A stretch of 5,936 bases of DNA from JANWZL01 sp037445185 (lineage in GTDB: Bacteria > Pseudomonadota > Gammaproteobacteria > Burkholderiales > Thiobacillaceae): NCBI GenBank assembly GCA_037445185.1, contig JBBIKZ010000133.1, forward strand, positions 1-5,936, given 5' to 3'. The position numbers were made by a program, and so were the translations under genes. This document shows positions 5,567-5,936 of the stretch, piece after piece (positions within the stretch are counted from its first letter, which is position 1; each line of letters begins with the position of its first letter). The notes under the pieces are model-generated. The model had not been told where the DNA came from. It worked only from the letters and a program-made list of their open reading frames with translations, and did not search any database.

Positions 5567-5644
5567 ATGCGGCGTCGGATTGAGGGGCGTACATCGGTCT
5601 GCCGGCCTAGCAGCCTGTCGGACATGAGCTGGCGAAGTCAGTGA
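5567..5644 (+). pseudogene. Possible gene start cut off by the insertion sequence
   Basis: AGGGAGG (5554-5560) lies six bases before an ATG at 5567, a very good initiation signal 37 bases after dapB. The frame gives MRRRIEGRTSVCRP and then enters the insertion-sequence end, stopping at 5642-5644 after 25 residues. About 13 codons precede the presumed junction. The peptide is not recognisable and does not look like the N-terminus of CarA, the usual neighbour. It may be the 5' stub of a disrupted gene, or a chance reading frame behind a purine run. Confidence 0.22.
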
Positions 5645-5936
5645 AATCCATGCGCAGCGGGTTGGAGCTGACGAATTTCGGCAATCGACGCACGAATTCC
5701 TCCGTTACCTGCCACTGCGGACGCAATACGGCCATGCGTTTCAAATTCCACGCCAGGCAGACCAGCGTCCATTCGGTCTGAACATTCTCCAGGCCACGCA
5801 TCAGAAACTGCCGGAACCCCGGCACCGATTTGATGATGCCGAACACCGGCTCCACGGTTTGTTTGCGCAGCGCATAGAGCGCGCGCCCGGCTTTCGTCTC
5901 GAGCGTGTGCTTCATCCGCTCCACCGGCGTTGCATC
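5607..5936 (-). CDS. C-terminal part of an IS1182-like DDE transposase (runs off right edge)
   Basis: The frame is open from the right edge and encodes the last 109 residues of a transposase; the full-length enzymes are usually over 400 residues, so most lies outside the window. The fragment contains RALYALRKQTVEPVFGIIK (18-36), the third-acidic-residue region of the DDE catalytic domain: Y21, R24, then E29 and K36 in the E-x6-K spacing. It is followed by GFRQFLMRGLENVQTEW and WNLKRMAVL, typical of IS1182-family proteins. A GTG at 5924 is only an internal valine codon; the upstream codons (D-A-T-P) continue the frame. The gene ends in PTGC and TAG at 5609-5607, so the coding region runs to the very end of the element. 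The reading frame is intact over the visible part. Family assignment is from motif memory; a relative in the broader IS5/IS4 superfamily remains possible. Confidence 0.88.
   Translation of the reverse strand, partial: DATPVERMKHTLETKAGRALYALRKQTVEPVFGIIKSVPGFRQFLMRGLENVQTEWTLVCLAWNLKRMAVLRPQWQVTEEFVRRLPKFVSSNPLRMDFTDFASSCPTGC
5608..5936 (-). mobile_element. Insertion sequence, IS1182-like, one end only
   Basis: The transposase 3' end places the left boundary of an insertion sequence close to 5608-5612, near CTAG and the stretch GCAGCCTGTCGGAC (5610-5623), which is a plausible terminal repeat. The exact edge cannot be fixed, because the matching inverted repeat and any target duplication lie beyond the right edge. 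The transposase points toward dapB, so its transcripts would oppose dapB unless terminated. Confidence 0.7.

Noticed and set aside
1..5936. tRNA, rRNA, CRISPR array, toxin-antitoxin pair or phage-defence genes
   Set aside because: No cloverleaf, spaced direct repeats or small paired stable genes were seen by eye; apart from the insertion sequence all the recognised genes are housekeeping ones.

Overview
The window is a GC-rich stretch of bacterial chromosome. It almost certainly comes from a gammaproteobacterium: the gene content (hrcA, nadK, recN, fur, bamE, dapB) and the sequence character of Fur, BamE and NadK match that class. Pseudomonas has a closely related neighbourhood (omlA/bamE divergent from fur, then recN, grpE, dnaK, with dapB-carA nearby). 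The species cannot be read from the sequence; the GC content and the retained hrcA would fit groups such as the Chromatiales, but that is inference.

Layout, left to right. On the minus strand, hrcA (91-1125) is followed toward the left edge by a probable first fragment of grpE (1-64), the start of an hrcA-grpE-dnaK heat-shock operon. Divergent from it, on the plus strand, are nadK (1176-2051) and recN (2113-3846). The recN stop overlaps that of fur, which runs on the minus strand (4301-3843). Divergent from fur are bamE (4373-4729) and dapB (4726-5529), which overlap by four bases and form a translationally coupled pair. After dapB there are about 80 bases with a hairpin and a strong ribosome binding site in front of a short reading frame. 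The C-terminal end of an IS1182-like transposase gene then runs in from the right edge on the minus strand (5936-5607).

The genes are housekeeping functions: protein-folding stress control (HrcA), NADP supply (NadK), recombinational repair (RecN), iron homeostasis (Fur), outer-membrane protein assembly (BamE) and lysine/meso-diaminopimelate synthesis (DapB). One weak link is that NadK makes the NADP pool that DapB-type reductases draw on. The clustering is better explained as an old conserved gammaproteobacterial neighbourhood than as a pathway.

The points of interest are mainly in gene architecture. They are a TATAAT box so close to the nadK start that the mRNA should be leaderless or nearly so; two divergent gene pairs each served by one small AT-rich island with overlapping -10 elements; overlapping convergent stop codons of recN and fur within a nested inverted repeat; a run of eight G inside the recN ATPase domain; and a recent-looking insertion sequence that lies where carA often follows dapB. 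I found no sign of a previously undescribed multi-gene system.
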